Shown piece after piece: positions 1 through 12,600 of a stretch of 64,000 bases of DNA (position 1 is its first letter; each line of letters opens with the position of its first letter). Both the position numbers and the translations under genes were made by a program. Source of the stretch: Hirsutella rhossiliensis (Eukaryota; Ascomycota; Sordariomycetes; Hypocreales; Ophiocordycipitaceae); NCBI RefSeq assembly GCF_020360975.1, contig NW_025408670.1:558001-622000 (forward strand), given 5' to 3'. Under the pieces are notes generated by a model, which saw only the letters and a list, made by a program, of their open reading frames with translations, did no database searches and had not been told where the DNA came from.

Positions 1-2880
1 ACGTAATTATAAGGCTAGACCGCTACCCTTTACCCTTAATCTTAGATACGCTCTATAACCTTTTAAAGGCAAAGTAGTTTATAAAGCTAGATATAAAATA
101 GGCGTTTTATAAGGTATAGATCTTAGAGGGTAACGAGTAAAAGACAGCGTTCTATATATACTATAGCTTATTTAAGTAGCTTATAATACCCTTCGGCCTC
201 TTAAGAGCGCCCGCTACCTTTTAGCGTTATATTAATAATATACTTTAAGACTTCCTTAATAAGTTCGCCTCTATATATATAGATAATATCCTTATTTATA
301 TAAGCGGCTCTTATAAGGACTATATATAGAAAGTATAAAAGGTCTTAAAGCGCCTTTAACTTTATAGGCTTTACCTTAACCTAAATAAGTACGAATTTAA
401 GGTTAAAAGGGTTAAGTACCTAGGCTTTATTATTTATATAAGCGTAGGTATATAGGCGGATCTTATAAAGATCTAAGCGATCTAAAACTAAGCGGCCCTA
501 ACTATATAGATAGGCGTATAAAGCTTCCTTAGGTTCGCGAACTATTATAGGATATTTATTAAGGGCTTCTCTTATATTATAAGTCCCTTAAATAAGATTA
601 CTAGGAAATAGACCGCCTTTCGTTAAGGGCTTATATAAGAAAGAGCGTTCTATACGCTTAAGGACTTATTCTCGCGGGCCTTAGTACTACTTTAGTAGGA
701 CTTCGACTAGTCTATATTAGTCGAAGCGGACTATAGCGGCTAGGCACTTAAAGGAACGCTCTCTTAGAAGGTAGATAAGCGGAAGTAACTAATAGCGTTC
801 TACTCCTATAAGCTAACCTTAGTAGAGCGGAATTACGCTATTTATAATAAGGAGATACTAGCGATTATTAGCTACCTTAAATAATAGTAAGCGGAGCTCT
901 AAAGCTATAAGAGCTTTAAGGTTCTTATAGACTATAGGAATCTTAAGTACTTTATAACCTGCTAGTACCTCTTAGAACGGTAAGCCTACTAAGTAGAGTA
1001 TCTCTTACGCTTTAACTTCTCGATTAAGTACTAGCTAAGGCGGGACTTTATAGTCCTAAATATACTTTCTTAGAGGGATTAAGACCGGCTAATAAGAGTA
1101 AATATTAAGGCCTAGGATCTATAGCTTATCTTATAAGAAGCGCTATAGACTTATATAGGAGCTTCCTTAGTAAAGGAAGGTATAGCGCTAATAGATAAGC
1201 CTTCCCTTATACCTTTACCTTAGCTTAGCAAGGAGGGATAGACCGGCCTAGGGGCGCGTATAGTATAGGTATTTTAAGATAAGGTCCTCTAGCGCTTATA
1301 AGATAGGATATTATCTTTAGACTATACCTATAAGAGCGTATACTACGCTATTAAGTCTAGCGCTTAACGCTTTAATTTAAAGCTAAAGCTAAAGGTATAA
1401 GTAGCTAACTATTATATTAACCTATAAGGGCATCTACGTTAATAAAGGAGACTATAGGTACTAAGCGCGCTATATACTATAGAAGCTAAGGAGAAGGATA
1501 GACCGCTATAGCTAGACGAATAGAATAAGCTCTAAGGGAAGCTAGTCTAGCTCGTCTATAACTCTAGTATCGTAGGCTACTTAGGTAGGCAGGGTATAGT
1601 AGTAGGCCTCGCGAGGGATTTCTACTAGCTCCTCCTATAGTACTATATTCGCCGCTTCCTTTATAACTACGATATCTATAGCCGTACTAAGATTTAGAAG
1701 GCATAGCTTAAAGGGCTACTTAAGTAGCTTCCGGTACTTAACTAGTTCTATACGTATATATAGATAGACTTTATAACGGACCTCTTACTTATAAAGGGCG
1801 GCAACCGCTATATATAGGTAATTAAGGACTAACTTAGTAAGTTTATAGTACTAGAGCCAATACTATCTATAGATATAGAGTCTTATATAGAGCGCTTCTT
1901 ATAGTACTAGGCTAGCTTATATAGCTAGCTAGCCTTTATTATAAGCGATAAGGGATCGAATTAAACTAGCCGCTTTTAATAGTACTTATACTAACTACTT
2001 TAGATTATATAGCTACTTAGTATAGTATATTACTTATAGACTAATAGAGGGCCTAAGAGGGTTAACTAAGAGGTATAAGCTTACTTATAGGCTATTATAG
2101 CTTATAACTAAGTAAACTAAAACCGTTAGCTCCCTATAGCCTAACTTATATTAAAAAGTAAACTATATACCTCTATTAAGATAGCCCTTTTCTTTATAAT
2201 ATATAGCTTTAAACTACCCTTACTAGTTCCTTTTACTATAAATATAGTAGCGGAGTATTATAGTAATTTATTATTAAAGGGCCGCGCCTTTATATTTATA
2301 TAAAAGCTATAAAAGACTATAGATTATTACTAATCTACGATAGCCGCCGCGGTATAAGATTAAGAGCGGCACGCTAATAAGACTAAGGCCTTAGTAAATA
2401 GGTTTATAGTAAGAGATAAGGTATAGCTAGACCTCTATAACTATAGGTTAGTATAGCTAAAAAAGAAGCTTAACTAGCTATATATAAAGTTTATAATATA
2501 GAAGGTTATTAGCTTATAAGTTATAAAGCTTAATAGTCTCTTAATAAAGGTCTATAATAAGATTAATATAGACCTCTTTTATAGAGCCTCCTTTAACCTA
2601 TTACTTAGATAAGAAGTAGCGGACGCTTAACCGCTTATAATCGAGGTAAAAAGAAAGGATAAGTTTAAGGTTAAAGAGATATAGGCCGCGCGCTAGAAAA
2701 AGGTTAGTAAGGGGAAACGCTAGGAGGTCCTCGTTAAGTAGTATAGGTATCTCGACCTTATATAAGAACCTATATATAAGTTTATAGGAACTATAGCCCT
2801 TAATAAGTTTAAAGCCTTATTTAGAACAGTAAATAAGAATAATAAGCTAGCGGACTACTAATAGTAGCTTAAGCTAAGAC
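1..2880 (+). pseudogene. Gypsy-1 pol (RT, RNase H, integrase, chromodomain)
   Basis: Translation with the many TAG/TAA codons read through gives a clear Ty3/gypsy polyprotein. RT covers about 1-480, with the active-site motif YVDD seen as YIDN at 276-287. RNase H covers about 700-1070, including DYRNLKYF at the usual DH-x-NL position. Integrase covers about 1580-2235, with a GGNRYI-like strand and a DKGSN motif. A basic segment at about 2680-2800 reads EVLVK-x-Y...EPI, like the end of a chromodomain. It is not functional, since dozens of codons are stops. The start lies left of the window. Confidence 0.88.
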
Positions 2881-2954
2881 TATAAAGTAGGTTAAGTAGA
2901 GTAAGTAGTTATAATAATATAAGTATAATAATATAAGCGGAGATAAAAATAGCG

Positions 2955-3935
2955 TTTATTTTAAGGTAGAGCCCTTAAACTACCTAGACCTACTCCTTAT
3001 CCTTATCGTTATTATTATCCTTATCTTTATCGTCCTCCTTAACCTTACTAGCGGCGGCGGCGCTCTTTAAGGCGCTTAGGCGGCCTTCTAGGCCCGCGAG
3101 CTAGTTAGCGGTAGCGGCGGCTCTAGGGGCTCTAGGAGCGGGGGGGGCCTGGCTAGTAGTAGCGGTAGGGGCAGCGGCGGGCACGGCTAAGGGGACCGCC
3201 GATAAGGCGACAGAGGTAGTATTCTTAGTACTAGGAGAGTTAGTAGCGGAAGTAGAAGAGCTAAAGGAGAGGAACTTACTTAAGGATAAGGCCCTAGCGC
3301 TCGAGAGCGCGGAGATTACGGTAGGCGGCGGCGGCGGCGGTAAGGCGCTTCTTAGTAGCCCCCTATACCTACCTATATACGCCGGCCTTCTAAGCCGACG
3401 CCGTAGCGAGTAGGATAGGAGGCGCCGCCTTATAAGCGCGGCCGGCACGCGTATACTAATAATAACTACCGCTATAGCGGCGCTTAACTTAGTTAGCGTA
3501 AGGGAGCTCCTATAATATATACTATATATAGGGGGCCGCGCGGGCGGCTCTAGCCTATACTTAGCGTTTATACTTTAAGAAGTTAGCGGAAAATAGCTAC
3601 TATACTTATTAGGTAGCGGACTTATAGGGGTAGTAGAGGCGGAGGCGGGGGTAGAGGGGCTAGGCGTTACGGCCGGCGGCGGGGATAGCGTCGTTATACG
3701 GAAGGGCGATATAAGGGCGGCTAGCGTAGTAGAGGTAGAGGCGGCGGCGGTAGGCGCGGTCGCGGGGGCGCGGGTAGGAGTAGCGGTAGCGGCGGAGCCG
3801 TTATCGGCCGTACCTAGTATAGCGTCGATGAATAACTCCGTACGCTCTAAGAAGGAGGAAGCGGGGGAGGGGGAGGTAGATATATCTATCGCGGAAGTTA
3901 GTATTATAGATTACGGCCTCCTACTTTATAAGGCG
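2955..3935 (-). pseudogene. Antisense ORF in the Gypsy-1 3' spacer
   Basis: Between pol and the 3' LTR the plus strand has no recognisable coding. The minus strand can be read from about 3935 to 2955 in one frame (about 325 codons) with only about two internal stops, far fewer than flanking DNA. The protein would be rich in Ala, Ser, Thr and Pro, with a hydrophobic stretch near 3470-3500, an Arg-rich block, a run of six prolines and an acidic Asp/Lys/Asn tail. A 115-codon stretch (3101-3448) remains fully open. Antisense ORFs between pol and LTR are known in some plant Gypsy lineages, but I recognise no family here. It may be low-complexity coding by chance. Confidence 0.45.
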
Positions 3936-4439
3936 GAGAACTTACTAGTTAAAGTTATTATTATTAGGGCTATTATTACTACTATAGCTACTATTATAAG
4001 TATATATTAATAAAGCGGCCTATATAGCTAAGAACGAACTAACGCCTTAAGTAAAGTAAAACTTATTTATTACTACTACTACTATAGTTAAAGAAGGAGG
4101 AGAAGGAAAGAAAGGAGGAAAGGGGGGATGCCGCCTTATATACCCCTAGGTAGAGGAGGCTGCCTAAGGCTAAGGGGACGGGTAACCTAAGGCTTACATA
4201 GGTCTAGGCCGGCCGCCGGCTACCTAAGGGCGTATATAATAGGTCGCGCCCTTATTTAAATAGCTAGCTAGCTAATAAGTATAGAGCCTAGTTCTAGCTG
4301 CCTAGGCTAACGGGCGCGGGGATAATAGGGCTAGTAGGGCTAGTACGATTAACGGGAAAGGGTAAGGTAGAGCTAGCGGTATAGGCCTAATAGTATAGAA
4401 GCTATTAATTAAGTAATACTACGCCGCGCTTAAGGGAGG

Positions 4440-4631
4440 GTATTATATAAGAGTCTTTAACTATTATAAGTTATAGGCTTAGGCTATAGCCTAAGCCGTA
4501 TAGTTATATATAGAGGGCCGGATCCTATATATATATATATAGGCTAGCTACGTATAGGAGAGCTCTATATAGCTTATTAATATTATCCTATAAACGGCAC
4601 CTATACCTATGCCTCTACTAACTCTATAATA
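4440..4631 (+). repeat. Gypsy-1 3' LTR
   Basis: It begins just after a purine tract (AAGGGAGGG) and ends where Copia-1 pol sequence begins. The same block is present inverted at 62083-62272, with the same purine tract outside it, which supports both edges to within a few bases. Confidence 0.7.
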
Positions 4632-5776
4632 ACTAGGACTAGTAATATAGCCGGAAGATATATTAAGAGATAATATACCTAACTACTATATTAAGGCGTA
4701 ATATCTCCTTACTATAGCGAACTTAATAATCGCCGGATCCTAATAATAAGAGTACTACTATATATATTAAGATTAAGGGATTCTAATAGTATAGTTAGAT
4801 CTTAATTTAGTTAAGAAACTATAAAGATCTAAGGGGTAGAAGTTAGCCCTATTTACTACTAAGAAGTAAAGCTATTACTAAACTACCCCTTAATTAGTAT
4901 AATATTATAGCGCTTAAACTTACGATAATCGCGATAGCTTTACTAAATTAAGACTAATTAATATAAGGAATATATTATTAGAAAGCCTACCTTTAAGATT
5001 ACTTTTATCTTAAATAATAACGTCGCTAGTAAAGGTACTATAGTACCTAGGCTACTTAAAGGGATGCCTTACTATACCCCTCTTTATAAGGAAGGTTATA
5101 AATATAACTTATAACTACTAGTTAAACGGTAAGAGTAGGTTATATAACCTTATTAATTATAAGTTCGACTCCCCTTAGGGCAGAAGAGTAGGTTATACAA
5201 CTACGCCTTAAGGGGGGCGCGGTTAACGAACTTAAGGGCCTAAGGAGATAAGATATATAAAGGAGGGTTCTCCTTATATCCTATCCTCTTAGGTCCTAGC
5301 TTTTACCTTTTACTATATTTACCTTCCCTTTTTATAGGATATAATTAAGAGCCTTCCTTATTTTTAAATAACCTTCTTAAATAAATAGTAAAGTAGCTAA
5401 ATTTAATATTAAAATAGCCTTATATTTATTAGACTAAACTCTCCTCTACTTATTGCCCTACTATTTAGAAGCTAGGGTAGTAAGGGGGTATATTAAGGAG
5501 AGTAGGTATAAGAGGCTATAGTTATACCTAGTAGACCTAATAGTTATATATAAAGAAGACTACCTAACTAATATAACTCCCTTAGCCTAAGGATATTATA
5601 TAGGCCTAACTTAGGTATAGGAATATCCTAATGCCCTCTTTTAGCTAGCTATATATAGTTACTATACCTATATAAGCCCCTCCCTTATCCTAATAGATAG
5701 ACTAAGATATGCATTACTAAATTCACCTTTCTATGCCCCTATTTCTTCTACTATGCTCTTAAGCCCCTGCTTGAGA
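4632..5776 (+). mobile_element. Copia-1 family copy, 3' end only
   Basis: This segment matches the stretch 53375-54526 of Copia-1 throughout. It holds the last codons of pol (QLGLV-like), about 800 bp of 3' non-coding sequence, a purine tract and an LTR. The first 5 kb of the copy must lie left of Gypsy-1, outside the window. It is more RIP-mutated than the 54-kb copy. Its right flank at 5777 is ordinary, non-RIP DNA, so mutation stops within a few tens of bases of the element's edge. Confidence 0.85.
5491..5776 (+). repeat. Copia-1 family 3' LTR (left copy)
   Basis: It aligns end to end with the 290-bp LTR at 54237-54526, starting after an AAGGGGGTA tract and ending at CTTGAGA. A TATA-like box (CTATATAAG) is kept near 5667. 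Confidence 0.85.
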
Positions 5777-6581
5777 GTAGAGAATTCGACCAATTCGTTA
5801 AGATAGCGAGGGCGAGCTCGTTCTTTGGGACGATATGCCCTCGCCACTAGGCGGCTGCACCTCCTCCCCTCCTTTCTCATTCTCTTTCGGGTGTTTTCTC
5901 TCCCGACTCGGCTAGGAAGAGGGTGATGTAACACCCTTTGTCCACCCGGGCCAATCGAGCTGCTTTGCAGCCACATCTCTCTCTTGAATACGGCCACGCA
6001 AGGCCAATTTGAAAGACAAGGTTGTCGCGCCTGAACGTCCCGCTGACGGGCAGCAGGCTGAACATAGAAGCGCCTCTGAGCCGATGAAATGCAGGATAGT
6101 GGTTTGTTTATCTTCTGTGGAAGGGCCGCGAGATGGTTCTCATTTCGTTTTCGCATTTTGTGGGCCTTCCCCACACCTGTATCGATAAGAGGCGTATAAA
6201 CTTCCAGCAGCTCTGCACGTCCTGTGCCCTGTCTCGGGGACCTGAGCGACCCAAAGGTCGCTGGACGAAAAATACAATAACTCTCACGAAGGAAGTCTGC
6301 AGAAAAGGCATGTAATGAAGTGATGGGGTAGATGTGGTGTATATTCCTTGTCTCTGTCCTCCTCTCTTGCTGCCCCTAAACCTAAGCCCCTATTTATATC
6401 CCTCTTTCGTAGCACTGGTAATAGGTCTAGAGAGGCTGGGGACCCCCAGCCTCTCGACTGGAGACGTTCCAGTCTTAAATAGCAGCTTTCCAGCCTCCTC
6501 GTCTGGCCTGGTTCACAGCTCCCTTGTTGGCCCAGCTACCCATGGGTGACCTTGGTTGACTCGACCGTGAGCCGTTCTTCG

Positions 6582-6604
6582 CAACAACAACAATAATAAT
6601 AATA
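6582..6604. repeat. (CAA)n(TAA)n microsatellite
   Basis: Three CAA-type units run straight into four TAA-type units. Confidence 0.9.
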
Positions 6605-6913
6605 GGAGAGGCCTCTTCTAGATTAGGGGACTTATTCAACCAGGGTCCATGCTACTCAATTTAGCCTTCTATTGATTAACTCAACGCCATTGAGGCAAAG
6701 TATTGCATCTTTAATGCCCTTTAAGTGAATTTGGTTAATTTTGTATGGGACGGCGTGTTGAAGGCTGTGTGGTGGATTAAATGTTTATTAAAGGTTAAAG
6801 AAAATCTATCACACAATAAGAGGCACGGACAGTATAGATAACTAAGCAACGATCGGGAAGGAGATCCCCTATATATCGGGCAACGAAAGACTCTTAATTC
6901 TCTATCTAAGTAA

Positions 6914-7020
6914 TAGTAAAAAGTTAGCTTCTTATACTTATAATTTTAGGCTAAGTAGCGATATTGCTACCTAGGCAGCATAGATAACGACGTTACCTAG
7001 AAGGTTCGAATCTATCACTA
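6914..7020 (+). repeat. Copy of the hAT 3'-flank repeat
   Basis: This is homologous over about 105 bp to the reverse complement of 41992-42102. Shared blocks include an A-run followed by GT..CTTCTTATA and the string CTAGAAGGTTCGA. This copy carries RIP-like changes that spoil the two hairpins of the other copy. It may be a hAT 3'-end fragment or a small independent repeat. Confidence 0.6.
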
Positions 7021-7128
7021 ATATAGCATTACGAACTGCTTGCTGCCTGTTAGGCAGCATAGTGAATGAGCGTTCCGATCTTAACAAAATCAGTAAGTAC
7101 AGAGGGATGCCACCTTGATGCATCACTT

Positions 7129-8094
7129 CTAAGCGAGAGCCTCAGGGGTTTAGGAGTTCTGATGACCCACTTTAATACGTCGCTTTTTTTTACTGAGAAT
7201 AAGGGTGGGTGAGTAGTTAATCGTGGGCGTAAAATGATAGCCATCGAAGACCTCCTAGAGCCCGTCCAAGGTAGCCTATTGTTCATTCCATCCTTATCCC
7301 AAGACGGAAATAGGCGGACAGACGTATATTTCATAGCACGCGGCCCTACCGGAAGCCGTACAACGAGTACTATCGAAGGTAGTGCTTTCGGGACACTCTA
7401 GTCGGGCATTCACGACATAGGCATTACCCTCCCGAATAGTACTAGGTAGATAGGAAGGAGTAGCTAAGGAGACACATTTACTACCGTCGAAGGTGGTATC
7501 GTCGGGGCAGCCTAGAGGGGTCATGGAGACATAGGCTTGGCCATTGAAGCTGGTGTCATCGGGACAGCTGGGACGCTCTAGTATCACATATCTAGTGCCA
7601 TCGAAGGAGGTACCCGGGGGGCATAATAGGGTGGTGTTAGAGATATATCGCTGACCGTCGAAGACTGCACCTCCGGGGCAAAACGGCTAGCTAGTCGACA
7701 CGTAGGTTTTACCGTTAAAAGTTATTCCTAGTAGGCAGGAAGGATTCGACGAGGAAGCGTAAGTTATGCCGTCGAAGGTTGTCCCTTCGGGGCAAGTAGG
7801 AACCTCTCTAGAGACATATAAGGCGCCGTTAAAAATAGTTCCGGGCGGGCAGGACGGTTGTTCGTTAAGGGCATAATTGCGGCTATTAAATATATAGCTA
7901 GAGGGACATCGAGGGCGGTCTATATGCACGCAGTTAAGGCCGTCGAAGGTGAAGTCTAAAGGATAAGAAGGAGACTAAGGTGTGTTATAGTCCTCCCTAG
8001 TTAAAGTAGATCCGGGAAGGCATTCGGGGCGATTACTATATTAATAAACATTGCTAACTAAAGTAGCTCCTAGGGGATATTAGGGTCGCCTAGA
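7129..8094 (-). pseudogene. Secreted 19-residue Cys-repeat protein, C-terminal part of split gene
   Basis: On the minus strand the translation is a run of 19-residue units of the form P-x-C-P-x-G-T-x-F-(D/N)-G-x-x-(C/Y)-V-S. About fourteen are legible here, for example at 7687-7929 and 7294-7587. Several units have Tyr where others keep Cys at position 13, as expected from TGY-to-TAY RIP changes. The repeats decay near 7330, and a frame shift lies around 7320. I place the end at the TAG of 7129-7131, but the last 200 bases are uncertain. The gene continues in frame at 26884 after one copy of the 5-bp target duplication is removed. I recognise no known family. Confidence 0.75.
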
Positions 8095-8099
8095 CGATA
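8095..8099. repeat. Gypsy-2 target-site duplication, left copy (CGATA)
   Basis: CGATA directly precedes the 5' LTR and recurs at 26879-26883 directly after the 3' LTR. Both copies lie inside the repeat-protein reading frame. Confidence 0.85.
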
Positions 8100-8549
8100 T
8101 ATTACGACCACGGCTACTAGGCCGCTAACGGTCGACCGCGTTAAGCACGTGATACGGTCTAACGGATAAATAGTCGGCACGACTATCTAATAGATATAGG
8201 ATCGAGGGGATCGTAGAGATCTAAGTAATCTAGGATTAATAGGATTACTATACTCTATGCGATCTAACGTTAGGGATTATAGCTAGGCCTATAATCTAAG
8301 GATAGTCTCTATAGGTATATATAGCTACCTACTTTTACTCCTTTAAATAGATAGCTCTCTAGCTTTTAATATAGATCTTTATTACGATTCTATTTCTAAT
8401 TCTAATTACCTAGTTACAGTCTATAGTCTATAACCTCCGACTTATTACTAATATAATATACTTATTATTACTTAGACTACGCCCTATTATATCTATTAAT
8501 ATAAACCCCTTAATAGGTTTATCCCTTAAGAATAATACTAGTCGTTATA
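8100..8549 (+). repeat. Gypsy-2 5' LTR
   Basis: It starts TATTACGACC (from an original TG start) and ends GTTATA (from an original CA end). It matches 15501-15870 plus 26799-26878 with transition differences only, as far as I can align by eye. Confidence 0.88.
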
Positions 8550-8689
8550 CGTTAAAAGCTCTTATTTAGTATAATACTATATTACTCTAAGTAATATCGT
8601 AACTATTAATATACTTATATAGTAAGCTAGATTAACTAACTCTAGAGCTACTATATCGCCTTAAGATATAATACGCGAAATTATTGCCC

Positions 8690-9620
8690 TTTAATATAAG
8701 GTATAGTTACTTAGGAATAGAGAAGGTAATAGATAAGTTAAGGACCTTAAAGAAATAGTTAAACTAAAATAGCTAGGACTATTTAACGGTACTTATAGTA
8801 TGCTTTAAGACTTTCTTACTTAACTTAAGGCCTACTACCGGTTTTACCTTATTAAACTCTTAGACCTAGTTAAAAAGGTACTTTATATTAGAAATTATTT
8901 ATCTAGAATAATACTCGCTTAGTTTAGACCTATTATAAGGGACTTTCTCGATAACTAACTAGCGCGATAAGATAACGAGATAGATAAAGTCTTTACTAGT
9001 TTTTAAGGATTTAAAGAAGCTATTATAAAAGTATTTAAAATAACTAACGAGGAACGAGAAGCTAAATAGAAACTCTAAGAACTTTAATAAAGGATCTTAG
9101 TATCGGATTATACTATAAAGTTCTATTAAGTTACTTTAAAGCTTAATTAAGATAACGAACCCCTTATATTACGATTCTATAATAGGCTTAAAGAAGAAGT
9201 TAAGGATAAGCTCTATAAGGAAAATCGACCTAATAACCTCTTAGACTATATTACTATAGTAGTATAAATTAATAATAGATAGTATACGTAATACTAAGAA
9301 AAGAAATAAGGAAGAGGAAACTAAAACCCTTTTTATAAGAATAACTTTAACTAACGCGCTAACTATAAGAAGAAGCGCGAAACTCCTATTACTTATACCT
9401 ATATAACTAACCTAGGTAGGATAGATCTAGATATAATATAGAAAAGTAAAGGAAAGTATTTTAACTATAGGAAACCTAGATATTACTTTAAAGAATATAG
9501 ATAACTTTATAAGGAGAAGAAAACCTACTAGGCACTAGCCCTAGAAGGTAAGAAATACTTAAACGCTACTAATAAATAGGAACTAAAGTATAAACTCCTT
9601 AGTTAGACTATATACTATAA
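8690..9620 (+). pseudogene. Gypsy-2 gag with RIP-altered zinc knuckle
   Basis: A gag-like translation with stops at Gln/Trp positions runs through this stretch. At 9457-9498 it reads Y-F-N-Y-x4-Y-x4-Y, which is the C-x2-C-x4-H-x4-C zinc knuckle with each TGY and CAY changed to TAY. Upstream a segment resembles gag capsid, with alternating charged and hydrophobic helices. It precedes pol and is non-functional. Confidence 0.7.
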
Positions 9621-12600
9621 TAATAAATATATAGTATACTTAAGCGATAAAAATAGTACTAAATAGTTCCTAAAGCTATTAAAGAAAACCCTTATAATAA
9701 TATAATAAAGGGATCCTAAAATATAGAAATAAGTTAAATTTATAGAACTAAAATACCCTTATCTTAAAGGAGTCTCTTAAGACTAAATTAAGAAGAATAG
9801 TAAACGGTTTTAAGAAGATATATAAAATAAAAATCGATAATAATAATAGGCAGTCTATAAATAATATAATAAAGAAGATATAGATATAGCCTTTATACTT
9901 ATAAAACTTAGATAATAACCTAAGGAGGAATAACGAAGTATTAACGATATAAGCTCTAAAAAATAAGAAATACCTAGAGAAATAGAAGATAAGAATAAAC
10001 TTATACTACTACCCTTACTACTAAGGGAGAATACTACGATTAAAGAATACGCTCTATACTTTAAAGAATTAAAAGAAATACTTAAAATTAGAACTTAATA
10101 AACGCCTTAAATTCTTATAGAAAACTAATAAGCTATATTAATTCGATATTAACTAGTACTACGTAGAGGAGACTATACTATAGCGATTACTATAGTTAAT
10201 ACCTTTATAGCTCTATAATAAGAATAGTAACTATAAAGAGAATTTAAAGATAATCTATAAATACTACTTACTTATAAGTACTATAAGTATATTTTATAGA
10301 TATTATACGTCTACCTAGATTATATAATATACTTCTAGATAAAGGTACGATATAATACCTTCTTAGTTAGGTTTAAAGGATAAGTACTTTCGAAACCCTA
10401 CTTAAGTATAGAACTAAATTACTAGAAAATTAGTTAACGCTACCTAAATAACTAAGTTATATTATTAAAACCTAATTATAATATACTACTTAAATACCGC
10501 GATAATTATAGTTTATTAACGAGATATCTTTTAAAGATATATAAAATCTATAAATACGCCAAAATAGAAGAATAGTATAACGCTACTCGCTCTAAGGTAT
10601 CTAAACCCTTAATCTTTTAAAGACTTATATAATAAGTTAAATACGATAAGGAAGATTATAACGAATATATATACCTAAACTATAGAGTTAATAAATATAA
10701 AAAAGTATAAGTATAGTATAAATAATATAACGGTATACTAAAAGATTATTAGTAATATATATAAAGGCTATAGGCTATATTTAACTAAGGGAGAATCGAT
10801 ATAAAAATACTATATACGAAATAAAAAGATATAAAATAAAAACTTAACCTTTAGTATAAAAATAAATAAAATTATAAAGTATAGTATATAATTAACTATA
10901 AAGTAGTATAATATAAACGATATAGCGTTAAGAAATAAGAAATCTTTAATTAGCTATAAGAAATTAGTCTCTTAAGCCTTAATATAATACTATATAACGA
11001 AAATATAAAGAAATAATATTAATAATAAATTAAAGAAGAATACCTAAATAAAATAAATAAAGACTAGGTAAAAAATAAGGTATACTATCTATAAAAGGGC
11101 TATAAACTAGTACGATATAATAAAGTCTAAGGACCTTATATATAGTAACGGTAAGCTATAGTAACTAAATAGTATTAGATATCTAAATTATAGGATATTA
11201 TATATATATACTTTTAGACTATAGCGTAATAGGTAATTATATTTTACTTAGAGTCGTTAATCGTTACTAACTTATATAGAGATATAAGAAAGATCTATAT
11301 AAACTTATAAATATTAAAGGAAAGGCCTTTAACTATAATAACGGAATTATTAATATAGAGATTAATTACCTCGATATTAATATCTAGGGCTATAATAAAT
11401 AAGTTAACTTCGATATTATAAATATTAGAAAATATAACCTTATATTAAGGCTTCTATAGCTATAGGAGAGCAACCTATTAATTAACTAGAAAACTAGCTA
11501 GCTATATTAGAACGAAGATATAAGTTTCTAGGACTAGTAGATTTAGGAGAAAGTAAATTTTTACGATAATTTAGCTACTAAATAAAATAAAAGGGATAAC
11601 CGTTTAAGTAAATTATTATAGGCTTTAGCGATATAAATAAAAATAGTAACTAAACTAGTAGATATAATAAAATCGACTAATAAGACCTATATACTAACTA
11701 ATATAGCTATATAACCTAGCATTTAATATAAATAGAATAAAGGATATAATATAAAGATCTAAAAAGTTATTACTACTTTAAGGAAAGACCTTAAATAAAT
11801 TAATAAAGAGCTTAAGTTAAGAGAAACTAGCTCTTAAAAGAAAGAATAAAGCCTATAAGATAAAATAAAGAATATCCCTTAAGAATAACGGAAATATAAT
11901 AAACTCTTTAAAGAAGAACTTAAGATAGGGTTACTTAAATATAGCTAATAGGACTATAAAATTTATCTTAAGGATAGAATAACGCTAACGTTCTATAAAA
12001 TCTATAACTTAAATAAAAAGTAACTATAAACGCTACGCGACTACCTTAATAAGAATCTATAAAAGGGATATATATAAACGTTAATATCTAAAGTAAGCTA
12101 CCTAGTTATATTTATTTTAAAGAAAAATAGTAAGCTATAACTAGTTATCGACTATAAACGCTTAAACGATATTATAATAAAAGACCGAATACTATTACTA
12201 TTTATATCGGAACTATAAGATCGACTATATAGTAAAAAATAGTTTATAATCCTTAACCTTAAAGGCGCCTATAACTTAATACGTATAAAAAAAGGATATA
12301 AATAGATAATAGCCTTTAGAACGAAATTTAAACTATTTAAATATCTAGTAATACTATTTAAACTTATAAATATACTAGCTACCTTTTAACGGATAATTAA
12401 TAATATCCTATATAAATACTTAGATATCTTTATAGTAGTATACCTAGATAATATCTTAATATTCTTAGATACCTTAGAAGAATATAAGGAATATATCTAT
12501 AAGGTACTCCGCGTACTTTAAAATATAAAGTTACTAGTTAAACTAAAGAAAAGTAAGTTCTATATATAGGAAGTAAACTTCCTTAAATATACGATCTTAT

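Larger units (their letters stand above)
1..4631 (+). mobile_element. Gypsy-1: RIP-mutated chromovirus (Ty3/gypsy), left part outside window
   Basis: The element enters the window inside reverse transcriptase and ends at a 3' LTR. In order on the plus strand: RT, RNase H, integrase, a chromodomain-like tail, a long spacer with an antisense ORF, a purine-rich tract near 4430-4439 and the LTR. Immediately after the LTR the sequence is the last part of a Copia-1 pol, so Gypsy-1 inserted into a Copia-1 copy. An inverted copy of its spacer and LTR lies at 62083-62800. Exact LTR edges are uncertain by a few bases because RIP has altered the terminal TG/CA. Confidence 0.88.
5777..7128. other. Intergenic, no gene recognised
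   Basis: Mixed-composition DNA without the CpA/TpG loss seen to its left. Short ORFs on both strands (for example 5731-6174 minus) show no family features and overlap each other, so I treat them as chance. It contains a CAA/TAA microsatellite at 6582-6604 and a repeat at 6914-7020 shared with the 3' flank of the hAT gene. Confidence 0.6.

Noticed and set aside
5731..6315. Overlapping ORFs of 60-147 codons on both strands
   Set aside because: They overlap in several frames without family motifs, and one crosses the Copia-1 LTR edge.
6310..6590. Possible solo LTR (TATTTATA box, TGTAATG start)
   Set aside because: No matching second copy, no target duplication, and the supposed end falls in a microsatellite.
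6990..7010. tRNA-like GGTTCGAATC box
   Set aside because: It matches a B box, but there is no acceptor or D arm, and the same place in the related copy at 42000 forms other hairpins. Not a tRNA.
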